Source of the DNA: Bacteroidota bacterium
Lineage (GTDB): Bacteria > Bacteroidota > Bacteroidia > Bacteroidales > DTGW01
Assembly: GCA_029550865.1 (NCBI GenBank)
Contig: JAKPGM010000029.1
Span: 1-64,000, forward strand
Direction of reading: 5' to 3'
DNA length: 64,000 nt
Part shown: one piece after another, positions 51,121 to 59,681 of the stretch
Position numbering within the stretch: the stretch's first letter is position 1
Layout: every line of letters starts with the position of its first letter
The notes under the pieces: model-generated
The model's database searches: none
What the model was told of the DNA's origin: nothing
Seen by the model: only the letters and a program-made list of their open reading frames with translations
Program-made: the position numbers and the translations under genes

Positions 51121-52266
51121 ATGAAAGTACCCAAAAAAACTAGTTTGTTTATCAGTTTTGCTTTTTTTGCCCTTGGGACTCATTCATGTCAGGAGCATGA
51201 CAGTATTACGTCGTCTACACACGTTGAAAAGATTTTTGAACATGTTACTGTTTCGAATAATGCTTTGCATTTTGATGCTGCAGAGTCTGTACCACTCATT
51301 GTAAGTGCTTTGTCAGCAATGAAGGAAGTTGATCGAAGAAATTGGGAAAGCTTAAATGGTTTTACCTCAATGTATTCTTTGATTAGCGATGTACACCGTT
51401 CACTTAATAATTGTACTACTCATGACGAATATGCTGATGTTTTATACAGAAACAGGGATCTTGTTACTTTAGAGGGAGATGAAGTTAAACAATTAATTCC
51501 GCTTGACTATTTTACTCTAATAATAAATAGGGAAGGCCTCTACTATGTAGACAGAATCCTTGTAAAGATTACTCCTACTGCAAAAATATATGTACTCAGT
51601 GGTGATATTGCAAAGCTAAAAAGTTTAGAAAGCAAGCTTAAATCAACAACAGATATTGATTCCATTGAAGCTGTACCTCATGTGTCGAATGATGTGATTA
51701 TTGCTAAATATGTTTTTTCCTCAAAGTTAAAATCTGATCATAGCCAAGAGCAAGGTAAAATTATTTATACTGATCGAGTTAACTCTGATGGTGACAGAAA
51801 AGTCAAATTTTGGATCATCCCATGGCGTGATAGTTGGCTTAATCATGAGTGTGATCAATATTGGCAATGGCGGGTTGAAGTAAAAATAGAGAATCAAAAA
51901 AAATTATTTGGTACATGGAATTTTTATGCTACTACATGTTATTGGGAAAAGACAGAATTTAATATGTATCAGCCGTTGGAGCAAAGTTTTAAATTTAAAG
52001 AATGTGGTGGGGGAACGGTTTTTTATGATCCATATTATTGGGCACCCTTTGTTGTTTCAGAACTTAGTTGGTCATCAGGAAATTCTGAGGTTGAGAGACA
52101 TTCCGAAATGATTACTGTGGGTTCCATTATCCAAAACAATCCATTACCGTTACCAAGCATAATCAATGCTCGTGGAAGAGCAACCAACAGAGGAATGGGT
52201 GGGCAATTCGCAGGAATCTGTGAGGGTGGATTTAAGTCTACAAACAATTGTTTGCCAACTAATTAG
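51121..52266 (+). CDS. Putative lipoprotein of unknown function
   Basis: 381 residues. A hydrophobic N-terminus (SLFISFAFFALGTHSC) ends in a Cys that could be lipidated although the lipobox is imperfect. Residues about 40-130 follow a pattern seen at the N-terminus of many Bacteroidota secreted lipoproteins (DUF4848-like): a V-x-N-x-x-L-x-F start, a region ending AMKEVDRRNWESLNGFTSMY, then LISDVHRSLNNCTTHDEYAD. The remainder, with Trp-rich KFWIIPWRDSWLNHECDQYW and six or more Cys (for example ATTCYWEK, FKECGGGT), is not recognised. Codon use looks more AT-rich than neighbouring genes, and repeat copy B begins about 50 bases after the stop, which together suggest an acquired cargo gene. Confidence 0.7.
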   Translation: MKVPKKTSLFISFAFFALGTHSCQEHDSITSSTHVEKIFEHVTVSNNALHFDAAESVPLIVSALSAMKEVDRRNWESLNGFTSMYSLISDVHRSLNNCTTHDEYADVLYRNRDLVTLEGDEVKQLIPLDYFTLIINREGLYYVDRILVKITPTAKIYVLSGDIAKLKSLESKLKSTTDIDSIEAVPHVSNDVIIAKYVFSSKLKSDHSQEQGKIIYTDRVNSDGDRKVKFWIIPWRDSWLNHECDQYWQWRVEVKIENQKKLFGTWNFYATTCYWEKTEFNMYQPLEQSFKFKECGGGTVFYDPYYWAPFVVSELSWSSGNSEVERHSEMITVGSIIQNNPLPLPSIINARGRATNRGMGGQFAGICEGGFKSTNNCLPTN

Positions 52267-52289
52267 GTAAATGTGCTTGAGAATACGGT

Positions 52290-52606
52290 TTCTTAAAAAA
52301 CATTTAAAATTATTTTTCGGATGAAACGAGCATGTATAGCAGTATTCACAAACGAGTATGAAAATATTTATCAGTTTCGTACTTGCCTATGTGTAGAAAG
52401 CTCATCACATGCGAGTTCCATCCGACCGCTATAAAAAATTAAAAATATTTTCGGATGAAACGAGCATGTATGGCAGTATTCACAAACAAGTATGAAAATA
52501 ATTTTTCATACCTGCTTGATTTTAGCGCACAAAACATATTACATGCGAGTTCCATCCGGCCTTTTAAGAAAAATTTTTAAAATTATTTTCGGATGAAACC
52601 TTCATG
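52290..52606 (+). repeat. Dispersed structured repeat, copy B (about 2.3 tandem units)
   Basis: Arms in order: CGGATGAAACGAGCATG 52318-52334; CATGCGAGTTCCATCCG 52408-52424; CGGATGAAACGAGCATG 52452-52468; CATGCGAGTTCCATCCG 52542-52558; imperfect CGGATGAAACCTTCATG 52590-52606. The period is 134 bases for both arm types. Inner hairpins: AGTATGAAA (52355-52363) with TTTCGTACT (52375-52383) in the first unit, GTATGAAAA (52490-52498) with TTTTCATAC (52503-52511) in the second; the second has replaced the wobble pair by a Watson-Crick pair. The left flank 52290-52317 retains only the AT-rich part. Open frames starting in the arms (52321, 52455) begin MKRAC but end differently. Confidence 0.8.
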
Positions 52607-52719
52607 ATTGTGCTCAAGCACAAACACACAATGAATAAAATGGGGAATATTATCCATATAACGAAATGGAAGAACGGTTTAAATAATTAATATTCAACAT
52701 ATTAAATAATTTTATTCGG
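52607..52719. other. AT-rich leader of rmlA
   Basis: 113 bases after repeat copy B. The sequence immediately before the rmlA ATG is ATTTTATTCGG, and CGGATGAAA (52717-52725) again equals the repeat arm start. No promoter consensus is clear. Confidence 0.4.
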
Positions 52720-53595
52720 ATGAAAGGAATTATTTTAGCTGGAGGTTCCGCTACGCGATTGTATCCAAGCTCCAAGGTTATTTCCAAGCAGATAATGCCA
52801 GTATACGACAAGCCCATGATATATTATCCATTGTCGACGTTGATGTTGGCAGGTATTCGGGAGGTATTGATAATTTCTACACCGCGCGATTTGCCCATGT
52901 TTCGTGATTTGCTGGGTAGTGGGGAAGAAGTGGGCATGCAGTTTAGCTATAAGGTTCAAGAGCGGCCGGAGGGCCTGGCTCAGGCTTTTCTTCTGGGCGA
53001 GGAGTTTATAGGCAATAATCCCAGCTGTCTTATTTTGGGGGATAATATTTTCTATGGTACTGGCTTTTCGGGTATGCTGCAACGGGTGGCAAAGTTGACG
53101 CAAGGTGCCTATATTTTTGGTTATTTTGTGCTCGATCCGCGTCCTTTTGGGGTGGTGGAATTTGATGAAAACAGGCGGGTAATCTCAATTGAGGAGAAAC
53201 CCGAAAATCCAAAGTCGAACTATGCTATTCCCGGATTATATTTTTACGATAATACGGTGGTAGAAAAGGCAAAAAAGCTAAAGCCATCGGCTCGTGGGGA
53301 GTTGGAGATAACCGATCTTAATCGACTTTATCTTGAGGAAGGTAGCCTTCGGGTCGAGATTATGGGGCGGGGCTTTGCATGGCTCGACACCGGAAATGCC
53401 GACAGCATGCTTGAGGCTGCCAGTTTTGTCGAAACTATTCAGAAACGTCAGGGACTTTATATCGCCTGTATCGAAGAAATAGCCTGGCGTAATGGTTGGA
53501 TATCTACCGAACAGTTGCGGCGATTGGGGCAATCGATGTCAAAAACTGAGTATGGAAAGTATATCCTCTCGCTGTCCGAGCTCGGACAACATTAA
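52720..53595 (+). CDS. rmlA: Glucose-1-phosphate thymidylyltransferase
   Basis: 291 residues, the usual size. Makes dTDP-glucose from dTTP and glucose-1-phosphate, the first step to dTDP-rhamnose and related sugars. N-terminal nucleotide site [18 protein letters not shown] with [75 protein letters not shown]; and [20 protein letters not shown]. All catalytic blocks are intact. The other rml genes are absent, so it is detached from the usual cluster. Its start codon lies in a CGGATGAAA string identical to the repeat arm. It converges with siaC and the two stop codons share the palindrome TTAA. Confidence 0.96.
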   Translation: MKGIILAGGSATRLYPSSKVISKQIMPVYDKPMIYYPLSTLMLAGIREVLIISTPRDLPMFRDLLGSGEEVGMQFSYKVQERPEGLAQAFLLGEEFIGNNPSCLILGDNIFYGTGFSGMLQRVAKLTQGAYIFGYFVLDPRPFGVVEFDENRRVISIEEKPENPKSNYAIPGLYFYDNTVVEKAKKLKPSARGELEITDLNRLYLEEGSLRVEIMGRGFAWLDTGNADSMLEAASFVETIQKRQGLYIACIEEIAWRNGWISTEQLRRLGQSMSKTEYGKYILSLSELGQH

Positions 53596-53996
53596 CAGGC
53601 ATGGAAATTAAAAGCAATATCAACTGCCTCTGAAAGATCCATTCCATCCTCATACATGGCCTCATCGTTGGCATCGTAGTACCAGTCAACGATAATATCG
53701 ATGCCCATTTCTTTGATTCTTCGAAGTATTTGCAATATTTCCAGTAACATTTTCGACGAGGCTGAGTTGAAATAGCTCATACGGAATTCTACATGAAACG
53801 AGGGAATAGCATAGCGCATATCTCCCTGGTTTCGTATTTTTTGTTCCAGGTCTTTGAGCCACTGTATTGCTGGGTGATAAAATTTTATTACGTCCTCGGG
53901 GCGCGATACCCCTTTAAAAGTCAATTTACGTTGTGAAAGATTCAAATGTATTTCTGGAGTAAACTCTGTAGCATCAATGAATAGTGTATCGTTCAT
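53592..53996 (-). CDS. siaC: SiaC-family regulatory phosphoprotein (DUF1987)
   Basis: 134 residues. The SiaC/DUF1987 fold is recognised from [53 protein letters not shown] and [20 protein letters not shown]. In Pseudomonas aeruginosa SiaC is phosphorylated by SiaB on a Thr in the NTS loop and in the unphosphorylated state acts on a diguanylate cyclase. The matching residue here appears to be Ser78 (Y-F-N-S-A-S). Lies 15 bases downstream of the siaB-like gene. No SiaA phosphatase or GGDEF protein is in the window, so the output is open. Confidence 0.85.
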   Translation of the reverse strand: MNDTLFIDATEFTPEIHLNLSQRKLTFKGVSRPEDVIKFYHPAIQWLKDLEQKIRNQGDMRYAIPSFHVEFRMSYFNSASSKMLLEILQILRRIKEMGIDIIVDWYYDANDEAMYEDGMDLSEAVDIAFNFHAC

Positions 53997-54011
53997 AGGG
54001 CAAGCTAATTT

Positions 54012-54557
54012 TCAGTCCGAATTCAAAGCTTTATTTGATATAAGAACTTTGCAGGTATAGAAAGAAAATGTCTCATCGATAGGGGAAAAAGAATAGGCAA
54101 TTTTTTCACCAGACACTTTAGCCATTTCGATAAACCCCAGGCTGGCGCCTCCTTTTGACGAAAACTCACCGTTAGTCAGGGTGGTGCGAAAAAGTTGCCT
54201 TAATCCCTCTTTATCGAGCGCATTGATATGGTCGATATGTTTTCTTAGTTTTTCAATATCTTTATTTAAAATGGGATTGCCCGATACTAACAGATAACCA
54301 TCATCGATGTGTTCGATATAGAAAATGGGAGCATGGGTAGGGAAAAGATAGCTTGCATTCTCGAAATGTTCGTTGTACTTAAATACATTTTCGAGAATTT
54401 CAATCATTACGGATAGAATTTTTTTGTAATGTCCAAGCGGAATTTCACGAGCATCGGTTTCCTCTTTTAATGCATTCAAAAGATGACCGATGATCTCGAA
54501 ATTAAGTGGTCCCTGATAACTCAAAATAGTATTTTTCCCCAGGGTTAGCTTATCCAT
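54012..54557 (-). CDS. siaB: SiaB-family protein kinase
   Basis: 181 residues. A compact GHKL-type ATP-binding fold: ILSYQGPLNFEIIGHLLNAL at the start, an N-box-like helix VMIEILENVFKYNEH, and a Gly-rich G-box-like GGASLGFIEMAKVSGEK. This matches the SiaB protein kinase family that phosphorylates SiaC. ATP binding is inferred. Start ATG at 54557. The 115 AT-rich bases upstream may carry a separate promoter (TATATTTA on the minus strand), so it need not depend on the rnhA operon. Confidence 0.82.
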   Translation of the reverse strand: MDKLTLGKNTILSYQGPLNFEIIGHLLNALKEETDAREIPLGHYKKILSVMIEILENVFKYNEHFENASYLFPTHAPIFYIEHIDDGYLLVSGNPILNKDIEKLRKHIDHINALDKEGLRQLFRTTLTNGEFSSKGGASLGFIEMAKVSGEKIAYSFSPIDETFSFYTCKVLISNKALNSD

Positions 54558-54672
54558 GCCATTTTTTGCGTTAGTAAATATGCCTTTGAACGAACTCGTG
54601 ATACTTTTTACGTAAATATAAAAAACAATTTCAAATCAAATATCAAAAAAATAAGTATTCCCCCAAAATATT

Positions 54673-55167
54673 TTATTCAGTATCGGTTTCGTCGTTGCTC
54701 TTTTCGTGAAGGTACCCTTCATCAATTAATAGATTGGGGCTCAAGGCGGCTTGTACGGCAAGGCGATCGCAAAGTTCGTTCTCGGGATGGTGGGCGTGGC
54801 CTTTTATCCACACCAATTTAACTCGATGTTTGGGGTAAATATTTAAAAATCGCCGCCAGAGGTCGGCATTTTTTTTCTTTTTAAAGTTTTTCTTAGCCCA
54901 TTCAAAAACCCAGCCTTTTTCTACTGCATCGACCACATATTTGGAATCGGAGTAAATGGTAACGTCCGATCCCGGGATTTTAAGGGCTTCCAGAGCCACA
55001 ATAACGGCCAGCAGTTCCATTCTATTGTTAGTGGTCAGCTTATAACCTTGCGATAATTCTTTGCGGTGTTTTCCCGAAATAAGCACTATCCCGTATCCAC
55101 CTGGACCGGGATTGCCCTGTGCTGAGCCATCGGTGTAAATAGTTACTTTAGGGGAAGGGATATTCAT
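54673..55167 (-). CDS. rnhA: Ribonuclease HI
   Basis: 164 residues. Degrades RNA in RNA-DNA hybrids. Catalytic carboxylates: Asp in VTIYTDGSAQGNPGPGGYG, Glu in NNRMELLAVIVALEAL, Asp in VTIYSDSKYVVDAVEKGW and Asp of CDRLAVQAA near the end. The basic protrusion WAKKNFKKKKNADLW and WIKGHAHHPENELCD are intact. The start ATG overlaps the end of rnhB by four bases (ATGA-type coupling), so both RNases H are co-translated. The C-terminus is about ten residues longer than E. coli RNase HI and acidic. Confidence 0.95.
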   Translation of the reverse strand: MNIPSPKVTIYTDGSAQGNPGPGGYGIVLISGKHRKELSQGYKLTTNNRMELLAVIVALEALKIPGSDVTIYSDSKYVVDAVEKGWVFEWAKKNFKKKKNADLWRRFLNIYPKHRVKLVWIKGHAHHPENELCDRLAVQAALSPNLLIDEGYLHEKSNDETDTE

Positions 55168-55772
55168 AAGGAGAAGTTTATGGATAATTGCATAAAGTTG
55201 CTACAGAATGTTTTGCGATGATGGATAGAAAGTCCTACTTTTTCGATTGACTGTCGGTGTTGTAGGGTGGGGTATCCCTTGTTTTTTTGCCAGTTATACT
55301 CAGGAAATTGTAAGTGGAGTTGTTCCATATATTCGTCGCGGTATGTCTTAGCCAGAATAGAAGCCGCTGCAATGGCAGTATATTGGCTATCACCTTTAAT
55401 GATGCATTGATGCGGGATGTTGGCAAAGGGCTTGAATCGATTCCCATCTATTAAAATTAGTTGGGGGGCAGGATTTAGCTTTTCGATAGCCCTGTGCATG
55501 GCCATAAACGAAGCATTCAGGATATTTTCCCGGTCAATTTCTTCGGCCGAGGCACTGGCTACTGCGTATGCTATTGCATGTTGTTCGATAAAGGTACGAA
55601 GCAATAATCGGTTCGATGGGGTTACTTTCTTGGAATCGTTAAGAAGAGGATGGTAAAAATTGGAAGGGAGGATAACAGCTGCGGCAAATACCGGTCCTGC
55701 CAGGCAACCGCGTCCGGCTTCATCGCAACCAGCCTCAAGCAGGCTGCCTCCACTGTAGGTTATTTTGAGCAT
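55164..55772 (-). CDS. rnhB: Ribonuclease HII
   Basis: 202 residues. Cleaves at ribonucleotides embedded in DNA and RNA-DNA hybrids. Signature EAGCDEAGRGCLAGPVFAAA carries the DE pair, followed by NDSKKVTPSNRLLLRTFIEQ, LILIDGNRF (third Asp), KGDSQYTAIAAASILAKTYR (fourth Asp region) and QKNKGYPTLQHRQSIEKVGL. Overlaps rnhA by four bases. Lies downstream of mrp with a 53-base gap. Confidence 0.96.
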   Translation of the reverse strand: MLKITYSGGSLLEAGCDEAGRGCLAGPVFAAAVILPSNFYHPLLNDSKKVTPSNRLLLRTFIEQHAIAYAVASASAEEIDRENILNASFMAMHRAIEKLNPAPQLILIDGNRFKPFANIPHQCIIKGDSQYTAIAAASILAKTYRDEYMEQLHLQFPEYNWQKNKGYPTLQHRQSIEKVGLSIHHRKTFCSNFMQLSINFSL

Positions 55773-55825
55773 GCGATTATGCTATCGATGTGCTCAAAAT
55801 TACTAAAAAGCGGCATATGTTGCAC

Positions 55826-56926
55826 TTACCGGTGGGTAATTTCCACTTTCTTTGTAGGGGGAAGCTGTTGATTGCGTTTTTCAACTTCAGCGACCACATT
55901 TTCGGCCAGGTTGGCAAAAGCTTTGCCTTCGAGGGTGAATGGATTCATCGCAACGGGTTGGCCATTATCCCCCGATTCGCAGATACTCTGTACAATAGGT
56001 ATTTGCCCAAGTAAGGGTACATTAAGTTCGGCTGCCAGCTGTTTACAACCTTCCTTGCCAAAAATGTAGTATTTATTTTCCGGAAGTTCAGCTGGCGTAA
56101 ACCACGACATGTTTTCAATAATGCCCAATACAGGAACGTTAATTTTATCGCTGCGAAACATGTTGATACCCTTTATTACATCGGCTAAAGCTACCTTTTG
56201 TGGTGTACTTACTATCACAGCACCGGTAACGGGTAATTCTTGTACCAGTGTTATGTGAATGTCGCCAGTGCCTGGAGGAAGATCGATGAGCAGGTAGTCG
56301 AGTTCTTCCCAGAGAGTTTGAGTAATCATTTGCTTGAGCGCATTGGTGGCCATAGGACCACGCCAAATCAGCGCTTCATCGGGGTTAAAAAAGAAACCTG
56401 CCGATTGCAACTTAATATTATACCGTACAAGCGGCTCAATAAATTCCTTACCGTCTTTTTCTACCATTACTGGATGGTGTTGTTCGGCGGCAAACATTTT
56501 GGGTATAGAGGGTCCATATAGGTCGGCATCAAGAAGACCTACCTTAACATTTAGATGGGAAAGTGCAATGGCCAGATTAACGGCTACAGTTGATTTACCT
56601 ACCCCGCCTTTTCCCGAAGCAATGGCTATAATATTTTTAACATCCTTCAGGCTATCGTATTCAGGCGAAATCTTTTTGGCCGAAGAAAAAATTTCCTCAA
56701 TAGCGATTTCAATATCCTGGCCGAATTTATCTTTAATAGCCTGCGTAGAGGCTTTTTTAATAGCATTGGCAAAAGGATCAGTAGGTTTGGGATATACCAG
56801 GGTGATGGTGATTTTTTTATCTTGAATGCTTATATTTTTAACCATCCCCAGTTCTACCAGACTTTTCTTTTGTGCTGGATGAATAATGTTTTCGAGGATG
56901 GATAACAGGTCTTTTTCTGTAATCAT
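55826..56926 (-). CDS. mrp: Mrp/ApbC-type P-loop ATPase, Fe-S cluster carrier
   Basis: 366 residues. N-terminal MIP18/DUF59-like domain (about 1-85, VELGMVKNISIQDKKITITL). ATPase domain from about 95: IAIASGKGGVGKSTVAVNLA (deviant Walker A), VGLLDADLYGPSIPKMF, LDYLLIDLPPGTGDIHITLV and VIVSTPQKVALADVIKGIN. The family moves Fe-S clusters to target proteins. The CxxC pair usually found after ENMSYF is absent: the sequence reads ENMSWFTPAELPENKYY. Position directly after the sdhCAB genes (13-base gap) fits a role in loading Fe-S clusters of SdhB, as inference. Confidence 0.94.
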   Translation of the reverse strand: MITEKDLLSILENIIHPAQKKSLVELGMVKNISIQDKKITITLVYPKPTDPFANAIKKASTQAIKDKFGQDIEIAIEEIFSSAKKISPEYDSLKDVKNIIAIASGKGGVGKSTVAVNLAIALSHLNVKVGLLDADLYGPSIPKMFAAEQHHPVMVEKDGKEFIEPLVRYNIKLQSAGFFFNPDEALIWRGPMATNALKQMITQTLWEELDYLLIDLPPGTGDIHITLVQELPVTGAVIVSTPQKVALADVIKGINMFRSDKINVPVLGIIENMSWFTPAELPENKYYIFGKEGCKQLAAELNVPLLGQIPIVQSICESGDNGQPVAMNPFTLEGKAFANLAENVVAEVEKRNQQLPPTKKVEITHR

Positions 56927-56939
56927 GATAAATCAAATG

Positions 56940-57680
56940 TTAAGTAAGGCTAGCTTTATAGAATTCCCGATTCATTCGGGCGATGTTGGTAATTTTAATT
57001 TCTTTAGGGCATTCCGCTTCGCATGCTCCGGTATTGGTACAATTACCAAACCCTAGTTCATCCATTTTAGCGACCATGGCTTTTACGCGACGCTTAGCTT
57101 CCACCTGACCCTGTGGAAGAAGGGCAAGGTGCGATACCTTGGCAGCGACAAACAACATGGCCGAGGCATTTTTACAGGCTGCCACGCAGGCGCCGCAACC
57201 AATACACTGCGCTGCATCCATAGCCAGTTCGGCTTTTTCTTTGGGAATGGGAATAGCATTGGCATCGGGAACACCCCCTGTGCTTACAGAGATATATCCC
57301 CCTGCCTGGATGATTTTATCGAAAGCCGATCGGTCGACGACCAGGTCGCGGATGACGGGAAATGCTTTAGCCCGCCAGGGTTCAATCCAGATGGTTTCAC
57401 CATCTTTGAATCTACGCATATGTAGCTGACAGGTTGTGACACCCGTATCGTTACCGTGCGGACGTCCGTTGATATACAGGCTACACATACCACATATCCC
57501 TTCCCGGCAGTCGTGGTCGAAGCAAATAGGCATCTGCTTCTGTTGAATCAGCTGCTCATTAAGCTGATCAAGCATTTCAAGGAACGAGCAGTCGGGCGAA
57601 ATGTTAGTAACATGATAGGTCTCGAACCTGCCTTTTGCTTTAGCATTCTCCTGACGCCATATTTTGAGTGTAAAATCCAT
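56940..57680 (-). CDS. sdhB: Succinate dehydrogenase/fumarate reductase iron-sulfur subunit
   Basis: About 246 residues from the ATG at 57680 (an upstream TTG is not needed). Carries electrons between flavoprotein and membrane anchor. [2Fe-2S] ligands in [15 protein letters not shown] and a fourth Cys in [11 protein letters not shown]; [4Fe-4S] in [18 protein letters not shown]; [3Fe-4S] in [18 protein letters not shown]. Middle gene of sdhC-sdhA-sdhB. Direction (succinate oxidation or fumarate reduction) is not settled by sequence; anaerobic Bacteroidota usually run it as a fumarate reductase. Confidence 0.95.
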   Translation of the reverse strand: MDFTLKIWRQENAKAKGRFETYHVTNISPDCSFLEMLDQLNEQLIQQKQMPICFDHDCREGICGMCSLYINGRPHGNDTGVTTCQLHMRRFKDGETIWIEPWRAKAFPVIRDLVVDRSAFDKIIQAGGYISVSTGGVPDANAIPIPKEKAELAMDAAQCIGCGACVAACKNASAMLFVAAKVSHLALLPQGQVEAKRRVKAMVAKMDELGFGNCTNTGACEAECPKEIKITNIARMNREFYKASLT

Positions 57681-57719
57681 AGCCAAGGTATTTTTATAAA
57701 ATCAGGAATATATCTGTCG

Positions 57720-59660
57720 TTATTCTTTATAGTTTCTTTGTTTTACTTCGATGCTTTCAAAATGTAAAGGTTCTTTGTGTAGCATGGGTGCTTGATCTTG
57801 TCCCTTATACTCCCAGGCAGCTACGTAAGCAAATTGCTCATCGTTTCGGAGTGCTTCACCATCGGGGGTTTGATATTCTTCCCGGAAGTGCCCGCCACAG
57901 CTTTCCTCACGGTGTAGCGCATCGATAGCCATTAGTTCACCCAGTTCCAGGAAATCGGCTACCCGTAACGCTTTTTCGAGTTCGGGATTGAATTCGTATG
58001 GACTCCCCGGAACATACACATCCTTCCAGTATTCTTTGCGCAGAGCACGTATGAGCTCGATTGCCTTGGTTAGCCCTTCGCGATTGCGAGCCATACCCAC
58101 ATAATCCCACATGATGTGTCCCAATCGTTTATGGAAGCTATCGACGCTGTGGTTGCCATTTACGGCAAAAATGGCATCGATGCGTTCGCGAGCTTCGCGT
58201 TCTGCCTCAGCAAATTCCGACATTTCGGTTGAGAAGGAAGGGGTACGAATTTCGTGGGCAAGATAATTCTGGATGGTGTAGGGTAGTATAAAGTAACCAT
58301 CGGCCAGTCCTTGCATCAAAGCCGAGGCACCCAAACGGTTGGCACCATGGTCGCTGAAGTTGGCCTCGCCAATAGCATAAAGGCCTGGTATAGTAGTCAT
58401 CAGCTCGTAGTCGACCCATAGCCCTCCCATGGTATAGTGGGTGGCAGGATATATCATCATAGGGGTTTCGTAAGGATTTTCGGCGGTAATTTTTTCGTAC
58501 ATCTGGAAAAGATTGCCATAGCGTTCTTCAATGACCTTACGACCCAGACGCTTGATTGCATCGCTGAAATCGAGGTATACAGCTAATCCTGTGCTACCAA
58601 CGCCATAACCTGCATCGCAACGTTCCTTGGCAGCTCGGGAAGCCACATCGCGCGGTACCAGGTTGCCAAATGCAGGATAGCGACGCTCGAGGTAATAATC
58701 ACGGTCTTCTTCTTTTACATCAGTGGGTTTGAGCAATCCTTTACGTAGTTTTTCGGCTACTTCCTTGTCTTTAGGTACCCATATGCGACCGTCGTTACGG
58801 AGCGACTCTGACATCAAGGTCAGTTTGCTCTGGTAATCGCCATGAACCGGGATACAGGTGGGATGAATCTGGGTGTAACAGGGATTGCCAAAGTATGCCC
58901 CCTTGCGATAAGCCTGCATGGCCGCACTACCATTGGAACCCATGGCATTCGTCGATAGAAAAAATACGTTGCCATATCCCCCTGTAGCCAGTACAACGGC
59001 ATGCCCGAAATGTCTTTCTAACTCACCGGTAACAAGATTTCTGGTGATAATACCTCTTGCTTTACCGTCGATGACCACGAGGTTAAGCATTTCGGTGCGA
59101 GGAAATAATTTTACATTCCCAAGATGGATTTGATGACTGAGTGCCCCATAGGCTCCCAGCAACAATTGCTGACCTGTTTGTCCGCGGGCGTAAAAAGTAC
59201 GGCTAACCTGTGCACCGCCAAATGAACGATTTTCGAGATATCCACTATATTCGCGCGCAAAGGGTACACCCTGTGCAACGCATTGGTCGATGATACAATT
59301 GCTAACTTCTGCTAAACGGTACACATTGGCCTCACGCGCCCGATAATCCCCACCTTTAATAGTATCATAGAAAAGACGGTAAATGCTATCCCCATCGTTG
59401 GGGTAATTTTTGGCAGCATTGATACCTCCTTGAGCAGCAATACTATGTGCGCGACGGGGACTATCCTGAAAGCAAAATACTTTTACCTTAAAGCCCAACT
59501 CACCCAATGTGGCAGCAGCCGAAGCGCCCGCAAGCCCAGTGCCTACTACAATGATTTCCAGCTTACGCTTATTGGCGGGGCTAACCAGATGCTGGTGTGC
59601 TCTATATTGCGTCCATTTCTGTTCCAGCGGACCCGAGGGAATTTTTGAATTGAGTTCCAT
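57720..59660 (-). CDS. sdhA: Succinate dehydrogenase/fumarate reductase flavoprotein subunit
   Basis: About 646 residues from the ATG at 59660. FAD fold [20 protein letters not shown]; the His in [18 protein letters not shown] is the expected covalent FAD attachment site. Substrate site blocks: [15 protein letters not shown], then [20 protein letters not shown] with the catalytic Arg, and [21 protein letters not shown]-terminal [16 protein letters not shown] region typical of the epsilon/Bacillus-like branch with diheme anchor. Separated from sdhB by 39 bases and from sdhC by 21. Confidence 0.96.
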   Translation of the reverse strand: MELNSKIPSGPLEQKWTQYRAHQHLVSPANKRKLEIIVVGTGLAGASAAATLGELGFKVKVFCFQDSPRRAHSIAAQGGINAAKNYPNDGDSIYRLFYDTIKGGDYRAREANVYRLAEVSNCIIDQCVAQGVPFAREYSGYLENRSFGGAQVSRTFYARGQTGQQLLLGAYGALSHQIHLGNVKLFPRTEMLNLVVIDGKARGIITRNLVTGELERHFGHAVVLATGGYGNVFFLSTNAMGSNGSAAMQAYRKGAYFGNPCYTQIHPTCIPVHGDYQSKLTLMSESLRNDGRIWVPKDKEVAEKLRKGLLKPTDVKEEDRDYYLERRYPAFGNLVPRDVASRAAKERCDAGYGVGSTGLAVYLDFSDAIKRLGRKVIEERYGNLFQMYEKITAENPYETPMMIYPATHYTMGGLWVDYELMTTIPGLYAIGEANFSDHGANRLGASALMQGLADGYFILPYTIQNYLAHEIRTPSFSTEMSEFAEAEREARERIDAIFAVNGNHSVDSFHKRLGHIMWDYVGMARNREGLTKAIELIRALRKEYWKDVYVPGSPYEFNPELEKALRVADFLELGELMAIDALHREESCGGHFREEYQTPDGEALRNDEQFAYVAAWEYKGQDQAPMLHKEPLHFESIEVKQRNYKE

Positions 59661-59681
59661 ATTGTACAAGCAATTTGTCGA

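Noticed and set aside
52290-52606. Integron attC array
   Set aside because: Arms lack the RYYYAAC/GTTRRRY core sites and there is no integrase; the units do not enclose separate cassettes.
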